Of a stretch of 64,000 nt of DNA, positions 9,264 to 20,198 are shown piece by piece. Both the position numbers and the translations under genes were made by a program. The stretch is taken from NCBI GenBank assembly GCA_964571855.1, contig CAZNDO010000004.1:124001-188000 (forward strand), in the 5' to 3' direction. The DNA comes from CAYYFX01 sp964571855. GTDB taxonomy: Bacteria; ARS69. Positions within the stretch are counted from its first letter, which is position 1; each line of letters begins with the position of its first letter. The notes beneath the pieces were generated by a model that did not search any database, was not told where the DNA came from, and was given only the letters and a program-made list of their open reading frames with translations.

Positions 9264-11251
9264 CCTCGCGCGAGCGGCTCGAGGCATGGCTCCTGCCGCT
9301 CGGCGCGCCGCTGCTCGCCGCCACGACGGGACTCGCGGGAGCCGACGGCGGGGCCTGGCGATGGGTCGCGGCCGCGGGCGCCGCGCTCGTGGCGGGCTCC
9401 GGGATCCTCGTGCGATCACGCGGCCGGGCCGGCCGCGGGGCCGCCACGGCCGGGCTGGCACTTGCCGCGTCCGCCGTGCTCGGCGCCACCGCCGCCTCGC
9501 CGATGCTGGCGTTCGCGGTGCTCGCGTCGCTCGCCACGTTCGTCCTCGCGCTGTGGAGCCCGGAGGAGGGCGATGACGCCACCGCCCCGCTCGTGCGCGA
9601 CGCGCGGGCACGCGCCGAGTGCGTCGCGGCCGCGCTGGCCGCGCTCGGGTGCTGGTTCTTCGTGGTCGTGGGCCGCGCGGGCACGTTCCCCTTCGGCCCG
9701 GTCGCGGTGGGCGCGTCCCTCGCCGTGGCCGCCTGGGCCGCGGCGCGCTGGACGCGCCTCCGCGGCCGCGCCATGCGCATCGCCACGCTCGCGCTGGCGG
9801 CCGCGGCGGTGCTCGGCGCCGGAGCCGCCGCCTGGGCGCAGCACCCGCGGTGGGCGGCGTCCATCCTCGCCGTCCCCGTCGCCTTCGTCCTCGTCACCAC
9901 GCCGCCACGACGCGACGAGGCGGCGCGCTGGCTGCCGGACCTGGACCATCCCGTCCACCTGCTCGTCGCGACGTTCACGTTCCTCTCCGGGCTCGGGGGG
10001 CTGATGCTGATGCTCCCGGTATGCGGCGCGGACGGCCGCGCCATCGATCCGCTCGCGGCGCTGTTCACGTCCACGAGCGCCGTGTGCGTCACCGGGCTGA
10101 TCGTGCTGGACACGCCGAACGCGTTCAGCCCGGTGGGCCAGGCGGTGCTCCTCCTGCTGATCCAGGTGGGCGGCCTCGGCATCATGACCTTCTCCACGGC
10201 GGCGCTGGGCATGCTCGGCCGGCGGCTGAGCGTCCGGCACGAGAGCGCCGTGGCCGGCCTCGTGGGCGCCGACAACCGCCGCGACCTCTTCCGCATCCTG
10301 CGCGCCACCCTGGGGCTCACCGTGGCGGTGGAGGCCGCGGGCGCCGTCCTCCTGGCGACGCTGTTCCGCGCCGCGGGCGAGCCGGCGGGTGCGGCGGCCT
10401 GGCGCGGGCTGTTCACGTCGGTCTCCGCCTTCTGCAACGCCGGGTTCGCGCTGCACACGGACAGCCTCATGCCCTTCCGCCACGAGCCGCTCGTGCTGCA
10501 CGTCGTGGCGCTCCTCATCGTGATCGGCGGGCTTTCCCCCGTCGTGCTGACCAGCCTGCCGGCGCTCGTCCGGCGACGGCGCGTCGCGCTGCGGGTGAAA
10601 CTCGCGCTGTCCGCCACCGGCGTGCTGCTGGCCGGGGGCTTCGTGCTGCTCGCCGCGCTGGAGTGGAGCGGTCCCGTCTTCGCGGACCTCTCCTTCGCGG
10701 ACCGCCTGCACAACGCGTACTTCACGTCCGTGACCGCGCGCACCGCGGGCTTCAACTCCGTGGACATGGCCGCGCTCGGCGACGCGTCCGTCACGCTGCT
10801 CCTGTTCCTGATGTTCGTGGGCGGCAGCCCCGGCAGCACGGCGGGCGGGATGAAGACCACCACGCTGGCCGTCATCGCGTTCGGCGTCATCGCCGGGCTG
10901 CGCGGGCGCGGGGAGCCGGAGGTCTTCGGGCGGCGGATCGCCCGCGAGACCTTCACCCGCGCCACGTCCATCGTGGCGCTCGGGCTGGTGGCGGTGCTCG
11001 GGAGCGTGCTCGCGCTGCAGGCGGTCTCCGACCTGCCCTACCGGATGGTCGTGTTCGAGGCGGTCTCGGCGCTCGGCACGGTGGGCCTCTCGCTCGGCGC
11101 CACGCCGCTCCTCGACGGCGCGGGGCGGATCGTCGTGATGCTCTGCATGCTCGCCGGCCGCGTGGGTCCGCTCTCGGCGTTCGTGTTCCTCCTCGACCGC
11201 CGCGCCGGCGCCGCATTCGAATACCCGGCGGAAGACGTCGAAGTGGGCTAG
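9260..11251 (+). CDS. ktrB: Potassium channel/transporter KtrB with long N-terminal membrane extension
   Basis: 663 residues. From about 231 on this is a TrkH/TrkG/KtrB K+-translocating subunit with four pore loops and filter glycines: SAVCVTGLIV (273-282), SVSAFCNAGFAL, TARTAGFNSVDM and SALGTVGLSLG, plus the family signature GGSPGSTAGGMKT. The first 215 residues are an extra, Ala/Leu-rich region with about six hydrophobic stretches; usual KtrB proteins are about 440-450 residues. GTG start at 9260 inside the GTGA overlap with preA, with only a weak GGGGG upstream. It needs the cytosolic RCK protein KtrA, encoded next. Confidence 0.88.
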   Translation: MTSRERLEAWLLPLGAPLLAATTGLAGADGGAWRWVAAAGAALVAGSGILVRSRGRAGRGAATAGLALAASAVLGATAASPMLAFAVLASLATFVLALWSPEEGDDATAPLVRDARARAECVAAALAALGCWFFVVVGRAGTFPFGPVAVGASLAVAAWAAARWTRLRGRAMRIATLALAAAAVLGAGAAAWAQHPRWAASILAVPVAFVLVTTPPRRDEAARWLPDLDHPVHLLVATFTFLSGLGGLMLMLPVCGADGRAIDPLAALFTSTSAVCVTGLIVLDTPNAFSPVGQAVLLLLIQVGGLGIMTFSTAALGMLGRRLSVRHESAVAGLVGADNRRDLFRILRATLGLTVAVEAAGAVLLATLFRAAGEPAGAAAWRGLFTSVSAFCNAGFALHTDSLMPFRHEPLVLHVVALLIVIGGLSPVVLTSLPALVRRRRVALRVKLALSATGVLLAGGFVLLAALEWSGPVFADLSFADRLHNAYFTSVTARTAGFNSVDMAALGDASVTLLLFLMFVGGSPGSTAGGMKTTTLAVIAFGVIAGLRGRGEPEVFGRRIARETFTRATSIVALGLVAVLGSVLALQAVSDLPYRMVVFEAVSALGTVGLSLGATPLLDGAGRIVVMLCMLAGRVGPLSAFVFLLDRRAGAAFEYPAEDVEVG

Positions 11252-11262
11252 AATCCGCCGCC

Positions 11263-11922
11263 ATGGCAAGGCAAGCGCTCATCGTCGGTCTCGGGAAGTT
11301 CGGGCTCTCGCTCGCGCGCGCGCTCAAGGAGTACGACGTGGAGGTCCTCGCCGTGGATCGCCGCGCCGAGCTCGTGCAGGAGGCGGCCGACATCGTGGAC
11401 CACGCGCTGTGCCTGGACTCCACCGACGAGGACGCGCTGGCCCGCACCGCGCCGGAGCGGCGCGACGTGGTCGTGTGCGCCATCGGCGACGAGTCGCGCG
11501 ACGCCTCCATCCTCACCACCGCCCTGCTCAAGCAGATGGGCGCGAAGCAGCTCATCGCGCGGGCCAGCGATCCCCTGCACGCGCGCATCCTCCGGCTCGT
11601 GGGCGCCGACGAGGTCGTGGACCCGGAGACGGCATTCGGGCGGCGGCTCGCGCCGCAGCTCGCGGTCGAGGGTGTGCTGGGCGAGTACCCCCTCGGCGAG
11701 GGGCTCGTCGTCGCGGAGCTGCGCACCCCGGAAGCCCTGGTGGGCAAGTCATTGCGCGAGCTCGAGCTGCCGAAGCGCCGGCGCCTGACGGTCGTGGCGC
11801 TGCGGCGCACCGGCGAGTCGCAGCTGATCCCGGATCCGGACACGGCGCTCGCGACCGGGGACGTGCTCGTCGTGGTCTCCACGCACGAGGCGCTGCGCGA
11901 CTTCGGGAAGGCGAAGGACTGA
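11263..11922 (+). CDS. ktrA: Potassium uptake regulatory subunit KtrA (RCK_N/RCK_C)
   Basis: 219 residues, normal for KtrA. An N-terminal Rossmann RCK domain has GLGKFG (9-14) and the acidic end of strand two (LAVDR); the RCK_C domain covers about 140-219 (TPEALVGKSLRELELPKRR). Octameric KtrA binds nucleotides (ATP/ADP) and gates KtrB. ATG 11 bases after the ktrB stop. There is no recognisable Shine-Dalgarno; instead TAGAAT ends eight bases before the ATG, so partly leaderless expression is conceivable beside read-through from the operon. Confidence 0.92.
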   Translation: MARQALIVGLGKFGLSLARALKEYDVEVLAVDRRAELVQEAADIVDHALCLDSTDEDALARTAPERRDVVVCAIGDESRDASILTTALLKQMGAKQLIARASDPLHARILRLVGADEVVDPETAFGRRLAPQLAVEGVLGEYPLGEGLVVAELRTPEALVGKSLRELELPKRRRLTVVALRRTGESQLIPDPDTALATGDVLVVVSTHEALRDFGKAKD

Positions 11923-11925
11923 CGC

Positions 11926-12588
11926 GTGGGCGTCGAGCGCACCGTCCGGCTGCTGTTCCTGGTCACCTCGGCCACGCTGCTCGTCGTGACCCTGGGAGCC
12001 ATCCACCTGCTGCAACGCCTCGCCCCCGCCGCCGAGGGGATCGCGGAGGCGGTGGACGCGCTGGCCCCCGCGGAGGAAGCGCTGGCCGCGGTGGCCGTCC
12101 CCGGCGACCCGGACGCCGCGGTCCGCTGGGCGGACGCGCTGGAGCGGCTGGACGCCGCCGTCGCGGACGAGCGGGATCGCGAGGCCCTGATCGCCGCCCG
12201 GCGCCACGGACTCGCCGCCTTCGCGGGGAGCGAGACCGCCCGCGCCGCCGCGGTCGAGTCGATCGGCACCGCGGCCCGCGCCCGGCGGGAGGCCGCGCTG
12301 GCGGAGGCCCGCGCGGCCCGCCGCCTCGCCCTCGGGGGCGCCTGGGGCGCCGTGCTCGTGGGGCTGGCCGGCTACGTGGCGTCGCTGGTGGTGACGCGGC
12401 GCGTGCGGCGCCGGGTGGTGGAGCCCATCCTGGAGCTGGATCGGGTGCTCGGCGCGGCCGCGCGCGGGGAGGCCGGACGTCGCTGCCGTCCGCTGGACGC
12501 GCCGCGGGAGGTGCGCGCGCTGGTCGGGCGCGTGAACGACCTCCTGGACCGCGCGGATGCGGCCGGAAGGTGGTCCTCGCCGGGCTGA
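11926..12588 (+). CDS. Membrane protein with periplasmic helical domain and terminal HAMP, no output domain
   Basis: 220 residues: TM1 about 8-28, an Ala/Glu-rich, predicted helical periplasmic segment of about 110 residues, TM2 about 143-165, then a HAMP-like region (RRRVVEPILELDRVLGAA ... EVRALVGRVNDLLDRA) ending 15 residues before the stop. This is the architecture of a chemoreceptor or kinase sensor half with nothing after it. GTG start three bases after ktrA, last gene of the operon. I cannot assign a function; it could sense the periplasmic state for KtrAB or be a truncated sensor kinase. Gene reality is likely from coupling and the coherent topology. Confidence 0.7.
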   Translation: MGVERTVRLLFLVTSATLLVVTLGAIHLLQRLAPAAEGIAEAVDALAPAEEALAAVAVPGDPDAAVRWADALERLDAAVADERDREALIAARRHGLAAFAGSETARAAAVESIGTAARARREAALAEARAARRLALGGAWGAVLVGLAGYVASLVVTRRVRRRVVEPILELDRVLGAAARGEAGRRCRPLDAPREVRALVGRVNDLLDRADAAGRWSSPG

Positions 12589-12598
12589 CCGCGGCGCG

Positions 12599-13063
12599 TC
12601 AGTAGTTCTTGAAGATCGTGGACAGCGGCGCGCCCGTGTCGCTCGTGGACACGATGTCGTACCGGTCCCACGCCCCGCCGGCCATGGACTGGCTGGTGTT
12701 GATCGAGATGCCGCCGACCGGGTCGGTGGCGGGGGGCGTCAACGGGACGTTCGTCCAGTCGATGCTCGTGGGTGCGGCCGTGAACGGGTTGTCCGGCAGG
12801 CCGCCCGCGGGCAGAAGCGCGTTGAACGTGAAGGCGCCCTCGGACGTGACCGACGCCGCGTTCTGCGGGTAGTTGCCGTCGTTGCGCGTGGAGAACTCCT
12901 CCATCGTCAGCCGCGCGATGTGCATGTTCTCGATGACCTGCGCGATGCGCGCGCGGTTCTGCATGCTCGAGTAGTTCGCCACCCCGATCGCGGCAAGGAT
13001 GCCGATGATCACGACGACGATCATGAGCTCGATCAGCGTGAAGCCCCGCTGCTTCGAAGTCAT
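12599..13063 (-). CDS. Type IV pilin / pseudopilin-like protein
   Basis: 154 residues. It begins MTSKQRG followed by FTLIELMIVVVIIGILAAIG: a class III signal sequence cut by prepilin peptidase after Gly7, with the Glu at mature position 5 and one hydrophobic helix used for assembly. The rest is a short globular domain with no close match I recognise. There is no pair of C-terminal Cys as in many PilA proteins. A longer in-frame reading back to 13123 exists, but the ATG at 13063 places the prepilin site correctly. No other pilus gene is nearby, so it is an orphan major or minor pilin or a type II secretion pseudopilin. A sigma-54-type promoter lies just upstream. Confidence 0.88.
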   Translation of the reverse strand: MTSKQRGFTLIELMIVVVIIGILAAIGVANYSSMQNRARIAQVIENMHIARLTMEEFSTRNDGNYPQNAASVTSEGAFTFNALLPAGGLPDNPFTAAPTSIDWTNVPLTPPATDPVGGISINTSQSMAGGAWDRYDIVSTSDTGAPLSTIFKNY

Positions 13064-13398
13064 GGGTCCGGCCCCCCGGGTCTCAGGAATCAGCATTCGG
13101 TTCGGTTGCACGGAGCGTGCCACCGTCGGGCTGCGCCACGGACGGCCAGGATCAGTGAACCCTGCCGAACCGCGGCGAGTCGCGGGGGGCGCGGACTCCT
13201 GACCCGACTCGCAGGATGCACTCCGTGGGGTCGCAGTCTGCCCATGGTCGGGAATCGGCCACGGAGGGGCCCGGCATTAGCCGGCCGGCGGCATCGCGCC
13301 GGCATTCCTCGCCCGCGGGGTTGCCTCGCCGGCCGGCCGGTTCACGGCGTATCATGCCGGCCGTGCCACCGGAAGAAGCACGCATCGGGAGGTCGGGC
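13064..13398. other. 335-base divergent intergenic region
   Basis: Separates the pilin (minus) from the JmjC-like gene (plus). It holds the sigma-54-type promoter at 13107-13122 facing the pilin and a TATCAT hexamer at 13350-13355, 43 bases before the plus-strand ATG, with no clear -35. In-frame plus-strand starts at 13216 and 13354 exist but lack a ribosome site. I see no RNA gene or repeat. Confidence 0.5.
13107..13122 (-). promoter_or_regulatory. Sigma-54 (RpoN) -24/-12 promoter for the pilin gene
   Basis: On the minus strand TGGCAC (13122-13117), five bases GCTCC, then GTGCA (13111-13107). The invariant GG and GC dinucleotides are exactly ten bases apart and only one base of the TGGCAC-N5-TTGCA core differs. 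It lies about 45 bases before the pilin ATG. RpoN control of pilA through PilS/PilR is known in several proteobacteria. Confidence 0.65.
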
Positions 13399-14472
13399 AT
13401 GAGCACGGGGGGAGCGCCCTGGACCCCGCGCCGGCGAGCGTGGCGGTGGAGCGCGCGCGGGAAGGGGACCATCCTCGCGCGGCGCGGCGTGGCCCACGGC
13501 GTGGTCCGCGCGGGACGCGCCGCGCCCGTCCCCGGGACGCCGGCGGAGCTCTGGGCGGCGGCGGAGCCGCTGCACTTCCCCGCCGCGCTGCGGCCCGCGC
13601 TGGCCGCGCACACCCCGGACGTGCGTCGCACGCGCGCGCTGTTCGACCGGATCGCGGACGGCCGCGGCGACTTCGGCGACGCGGTCTGGCGGCGGCTCGC
13701 GGGACAGCGCGTCTTCGCGCCGGGCGGAGCGTCGCGGGACCTCGCCGACCCGCGCGAGATCGAGAAGGTGCACGCGGACCGGGTGCGGGGCGGCCGGGCG
13801 CGAGACCTCTGGGCGAAGCTGTCGTGGATCTCGCGCGACGAGCGCGACCCGTCGCTGCGCATCCGCTTCTCCTTCGGCTCCGAGCAACATGACGACTGGA
13901 GCACCAGCGTCGCGCGCGCGCGCGCCGCGGACGAGCTGGCGGAGGTCGTGTTCCCGGAGTGCCGCATCCTCTCGCGCGACGCCGCGGCCCGCGCCTGGCT
14001 CCGGCGCGCCACCGGCCGGCCGGTGCGCCTGTCCGAACGTATCCTCTTCGCGAACGCCCCGGGTGGCGGCGCCGCGTTCCACCACGACGCGGAGACGGAC
14101 CAGCTCGGCGTGGCGTACGCGCAGCTCGCGGGGAAGACCGCATGGCTGGCGCTGCCGAAGCGCGAGCTGGCCGCGCACGTGCGGCGCCTGGCCCCCGGAC
14201 CGCTGGCCGCGGCGTTCGAGGGACCGGCGCGCGCCCTGCGCACGCTGGAGCGCCATCTCCCCGGGGTGGAGCGCATCCTGAACTCCGATGCGCGCCTCAC
14301 GCGCGCGCTCGCGGAGGCGGGCCGGCTGTACGTGCTGTCCGCCGGGGACCTGCTGTTCCTCCCCTCCCCGGGGCCGGACGACGTGGCCTGGCACTCCGTC
14401 TTCGCGCTGGGCGCGCGGCCGAGCCTCGCGCTGTCGTTCGGGATCTTCCGCGAGGGGCGAGCGCGCCGATGA
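13399..14472 (+). CDS. JmjC/cupin-8-like putative Fe(II)/2-oxoglutarate oxygenase
   Basis: 357 residues. The C-terminal half reads as a JmjC-type cupin: ANAPGGGAAFHHDAETDQLG carries H228-x-D230, and GDLLFLPSPGPDD followed by VAWHSVFALG carries H332. Together these form a plausible Fe(II) facial triad, with GKTAWLALP as the intervening strand. The N-terminal 200 residues are Arg/Ala-rich and unrecognised. ATG with GGGAGG six bases upstream; earlier in-frame starts lack one. The stop overlaps the next gene (ATGA), so it is coupled to an SGNH hydrolase. Substrate unknown: protein or small-molecule hydroxylation are both possible. Confidence 0.65.
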   Translation: MSTGGAPWTPRRRAWRWSARGKGTILARRGVAHGVVRAGRAAPVPGTPAELWAAAEPLHFPAALRPALAAHTPDVRRTRALFDRIADGRGDFGDAVWRRLAGQRVFAPGGASRDLADPREIEKVHADRVRGGRARDLWAKLSWISRDERDPSLRIRFSFGSEQHDDWSTSVARARAADELAEVVFPECRILSRDAAARAWLRRATGRPVRLSERILFANAPGGGAAFHHDAETDQLGVAYAQLAGKTAWLALPKRELAAHVRRLAPGPLAAAFEGPARALRTLERHLPGVERILNSDARLTRALAEAGRLYVLSAGDLLFLPSPGPDDVAWHSVFALGARPSLALSFGIFREGRARR

Positions 14473-15623
14473 CGCCGCGGCGAGCGGCCGCGCGGACCGC
14501 GCTGTTCACGGCGCTCGCGATGCTGCTGGCGCTCGCCGTCACGGAGTTCGGCGCGCGCGCCCTGCTCGCCGTGCGCGCCGGCCCGCGGGCGCTTCTGTAC
14601 GGGATCGCGGCCGGCGGCGCGCAGCGCACGCTCGCGCGCCACGACGACCAGCGGGACGGCTACTCCAAGTACCCGCCGGGCGCGGTGCTGCAGGATTTCG
14701 ATCCCGTGTCCGGCGAGGCCTTCCGCATCCGCGTGAACGAGCGCGGCTTCCGCGGGCCGGCGCCGGCGGTGCCGAAGCCGCCGGGCGTGGTGCGCGTGGT
14801 CACGCTCGGCGCGTCGTCCACGTTCGGCTACCACGCGCGCGACGGGGAGACCTGGCCCGAGCGGCTGCAGGCGGAGCTCGCGGCGCGCTGCCCGGACGCG
14901 GCCTGGGACGTGGTGAACCTGGGCATGCCGCACCTCATGGCGGACGAGATCGCGGCGCTGTTCCGCGCGGAGGCCCTGCCGCTGGCTCCGGACGTGGTGA
15001 CGTTCTACGAGGGGGTCAACGACGCGTCGCTGCGCCGCGACCGGCACCGCGTGCGCCGGGCGCTCCGCCGCGTGGACGCGCTCCGCGCCGCGTGGCGCGC
15101 CCTGCGCGACCACCTCGTCCTGGTGCGCGTGGCGGACGAGCTCGCGCGCCCCCATGCCGAACGGTGGGACGCGGCGGCCGTGCGGGCGCACGCGGCTTCG
15201 CGCCCCGCGGCGTTCCTCGCGGCCCTCGACGCCATCCGCGCGGAGTGCGCGCGGCACGGCATCCGTTTCGTGGTGGCCACGCAGCAGGCCACCTCGCTCG
15301 AGTTCCCGCGCGGCGAATTGCGCGGGCTGACCTACGCGCAGGAGGAGGGGCGCCTCGCGCGGCGGCTGGAGGAGGGCGGCACCGTGCCCACGCCGGCGCT
15401 CTCCTTCCTGGCGCACGCGGAGCTCATGCGCGCCGAGCGGGAGTGGGCGAAGGCGCACGACGTCCCGCTGGCCGACGTCGTGGCGGCGCTGGATGCGCGC
15501 CGGGACGTGCTCGTGAGCTGGGTGCACCTCACGCCGGAAGGGAACGCGCTCGTCGCGCAGGCGTTCGCGCCGGTGGTGGCGGCCGTGGCGTGCCCCGGCG
15601 ACGCCGCGACCGCGCCCCGCTGA
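14469..15623 (+). CDS. Membrane-anchored SGNH/GDSL-type hydrolase
   Basis: 384 residues with an N-terminal membrane anchor (about 11-28) and an SGNH fold facing the periplasm. Block I is LGASSTFG (nucleophile Ser116), block III EGVND has the oxyanion Asn, and block V SWVHLTPEGN has the catalytic His. The usual Asp three residues before that His is replaced by Ser, so a Ser-His dyad is possible. Such proteins are esterases or O-acyl-transfer partners acting on glycans or lipids. The ATG overlaps the JmjC-like stop (14469-14472). A second, different SGNH protein lies at 50057-51145. Confidence 0.78.
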   Translation: MTPRRAAARTALFTALAMLLALAVTEFGARALLAVRAGPRALLYGIAAGGAQRTLARHDDQRDGYSKYPPGAVLQDFDPVSGEAFRIRVNERGFRGPAPAVPKPPGVVRVVTLGASSTFGYHARDGETWPERLQAELAARCPDAAWDVVNLGMPHLMADEIAALFRAEALPLAPDVVTFYEGVNDASLRRDRHRVRRALRRVDALRAAWRALRDHLVLVRVADELARPHAERWDAAAVRAHAASRPAAFLAALDAIRAECARHGIRFVVATQQATSLEFPRGELRGLTYAQEEGRLARRLEEGGTVPTPALSFLAHAELMRAEREWAKAHDVPLADVVAALDARRDVLVSWVHLTPEGNALVAQAFAPVVAAVACPGDAATAPR

Positions 15624-15632
15624 GCCACCGCG

Positions 15633-17399
15633 TCAGGGCGTCGCCCCGCCCGCCATCGCCTCGGCGGCCGCCGCGTTGTTCTGGACGAGCGCGTCGTTCG
15701 GGAAGCGGCGCAGGGCCTCGCGCGCGGTCTCGAGCCCGCGACGGGGCTGCCCGGCGTCGAAGTACGCCTTCACGAGACCCGCCCACGGCCGCGGGTCGTC
15801 CGGTTCCTCCGCGCGCCACTCCTCGAAGCGGCCGAGCGCCGGCCCGGTCCGGCCCAGGCGCTGCAGCAGGACGGCGGAGCGGCTGAGCGCCACGCGGTGC
15901 CGCGGCTCGCGCGCGAGCACGGACTCGCTCAGGCGCAGAGACTCCTCCGGGTTCCCCGCCGCCTCCTCGATCTCGCTGAGCAGCAGCGCCGCTCCCGTGA
16001 GCGCCGGGTCGGCGCGCAGCGCGTCCTCCAGCACGCGCCGCGCGCCCGCCGCATCGCCGGCGTCGCGCAGGCACCGTGCGTGCATCACGAGGAAGATGCC
16101 GGAGTCCGGCGCCGTGCGCAGCGTGGCCGCGGCGAGCGTGCAGTTGTCGCGCCAGTCCGCGGTGCGGGCGAACGCCGCCGCGCCGCCCGCGAGGACCAGC
16201 GCGCCGGTGATCGCGGCGAACACGGGGGGACGGCGCGCGGTCAGCGCGGCGAGCGCGCCGGCCGCGGCCACGAGGAACCCCGCGGACGGCGCGTACAGGA
16301 TGCGCTCGGCCTTCGCCACGCCGATGGGGAACACGAGGTTGGACAGCGGGAGCACGAGAAGGAGGAACACCCCCGCGCCCCACGCCACCGCGGGCCGCCG
16401 CCGCACCGGCAGCAGCGCGGCCGCCGCGATCCCGAGCAGGAGCGCCGCGCCGAGCACGACGCCCGGCCCGATGCCGTGCGCGATCGGCACCTGCGCCGGC
16501 CCGTACTCCGCGGACAGGCGAACCGGCGCCACGAGCAGCCCCACCGTCTCGCCGAACACGCGCAGCGCCGTGCGGATGCGGTCCGCCGCTCCAACGCCCT
16601 CCCAGATCGCGGACACGCTCCCGCCGCTCACCGCCCGGGCGCGCAGCGCCAGGAGCGCCGCCGTGGACGCCGCCAGCGCGGTCGCGAGCCGCCACCGCCG
16701 CCCCGCGGCGCCCGCGCCGCGCGCGGCCGGCGCCACCCGCTCCGTCCACGCCACGACGAACGGCGCCATGATCGCGGACTCCTTGGACGCGGCGCCCAGG
16801 AAGCAGCTCGCCGCGGACGCCGCGGTCCACCCCGCCGCCGCCCGCCCGTTCCGCGCCCCCAGCGCGCGCCGCGCGGCCGCGACCGCCCCGAGCGTGCCCA
16901 GGAGCCCCAGGATCTCCGCGCGCCCGACGATCCCGGCGACCGCCTCCACGTGCACGGGGTGCACGGCGAAGAGCGCGGCGGCCGCGAGCGCCGTGCGCGC
17001 GTCGCCGGCGACGCCGCGCGCCACGCCCAGGAGCGCGAGCGAGGCCGCCGCGTGCAGCAGGACGTCGAGGACATGATAGGGCATCGGCCCGTCCGCGCCG
17101 GCCGCGCGCTGGAGCGCGTACGTGGTCAGCGTGAGCGGGCGGTACAGTGCGTGGTCCGCGTAGCGCACGTGGGCCCACCAGTCGGTGGCCCACAGCGAAC
17201 CGGCGCGCGAGAGGTCGGCCAGGCGCGGGTTGTCCCGGACGATCTCGAGGTCGTCGAGCGTGAAGCTCCCCGCCGGGACGCGCGCGTACGTCACGAGCGC
17301 CAGGACCGCCACGAGCGCCGGCGCGATCCACCGCGCGCCCGCGCCCGGCGGCGCCGCGCCCCTCCCGCGGGCGGACGCCCGTCGCGCGCTCGCTCCCAT
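15633..17399 (-). CDS. TMTC-like GT-C membrane glycosyltransferase with TPR tail
   Basis: 588 residues. A polytopic N-terminal part carries an acidic pair in the first external loop (SFTLDDLEIV, about 45-54) and the loop AVHPVHVEAVAGIVGRAEIL, which is highly characteristic of TMTC-type O-mannosyltransferase-like proteins. The last 190 residues are tetratricopeptide repeats (AGDAAGARRVLEDALRADP and similar). TMTC proteins move sugar from a polyprenyl-phosphate donor to protein acceptors; the bacterial substrate is unknown. No Shine-Dalgarno precedes the ATG; TAGCAT ends six bases before it, so the message may be leaderless. Confidence 0.78.
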   Translation of the reverse strand: MGASARRASARGRGAAPPGAGARWIAPALVAVLALVTYARVPAGSFTLDDLEIVRDNPRLADLSRAGSLWATDWWAHVRYADHALYRPLTLTTYALQRAAGADGPMPYHVLDVLLHAAASLALLGVARGVAGDARTALAAAALFAVHPVHVEAVAGIVGRAEILGLLGTLGAVAAARRALGARNGRAAAGWTAASAASCFLGAASKESAIMAPFVVAWTERVAPAARGAGAAGRRWRLATALAASTAALLALRARAVSGGSVSAIWEGVGAADRIRTALRVFGETVGLLVAPVRLSAEYGPAQVPIAHGIGPGVVLGAALLLGIAAAALLPVRRRPAVAWGAGVFLLLVLPLSNLVFPIGVAKAERILYAPSAGFLVAAAGALAALTARRPPVFAAITGALVLAGGAAAFARTADWRDNCTLAAATLRTAPDSGIFLVMHARCLRDAGDAAGARRVLEDALRADPALTGAALLLSEIEEAAGNPEESLRLSESVLAREPRHRVALSRSAVLLQRLGRTGPALGRFEEWRAEEPDDPRPWAGLVKAYFDAGQPRRGLETAREALRRFPNDALVQNNAAAAEAMAGGATP

Positions 17400-17494
17400 G
17401 CCGCGATGCTAGCAGAGGGTCGCCGGGGCCGCGAGGACCGCGCCGGGCGGCGCGGCGGGGATCGCCCCGGCCGGCCGCCCGCGCGCCGCCCCGC

Positions 17495-19990
<2,496 letters not shown>

Positions 19991-20198
19991 CGCGGTGTGG
20001 TCTCCTGCGACATGGTTCCGCGCTCCCGGGGCCCCGGGATCGGGGATCCGGGCAGGCGCGGGGGCGGCGATCCTAGGGCATGTGGGACGCGACGACGAGA
20101 CCCCTGTGGGGCGCGGTCTGGACGATCGCGGCTTCGCGCGGCAAAGGTGGGAAACACGCGGGCGCCCTCCCCTGGGCCCGCCCACCCGGAGCCGACCG

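Noticed and set aside
11249..11254. TAGAAT as an internal ktrA promoter
   Set aside because: No -35-like box at 16-19 bases; it includes the ktrB stop codon. Kept only as a leaderless-transcript hint.
13216..13398. N-terminal extension of the JmjC-like protein
   Set aside because: The extra 61 codons are low complexity and lack a ribosome site; GGGAGG serves 13399.
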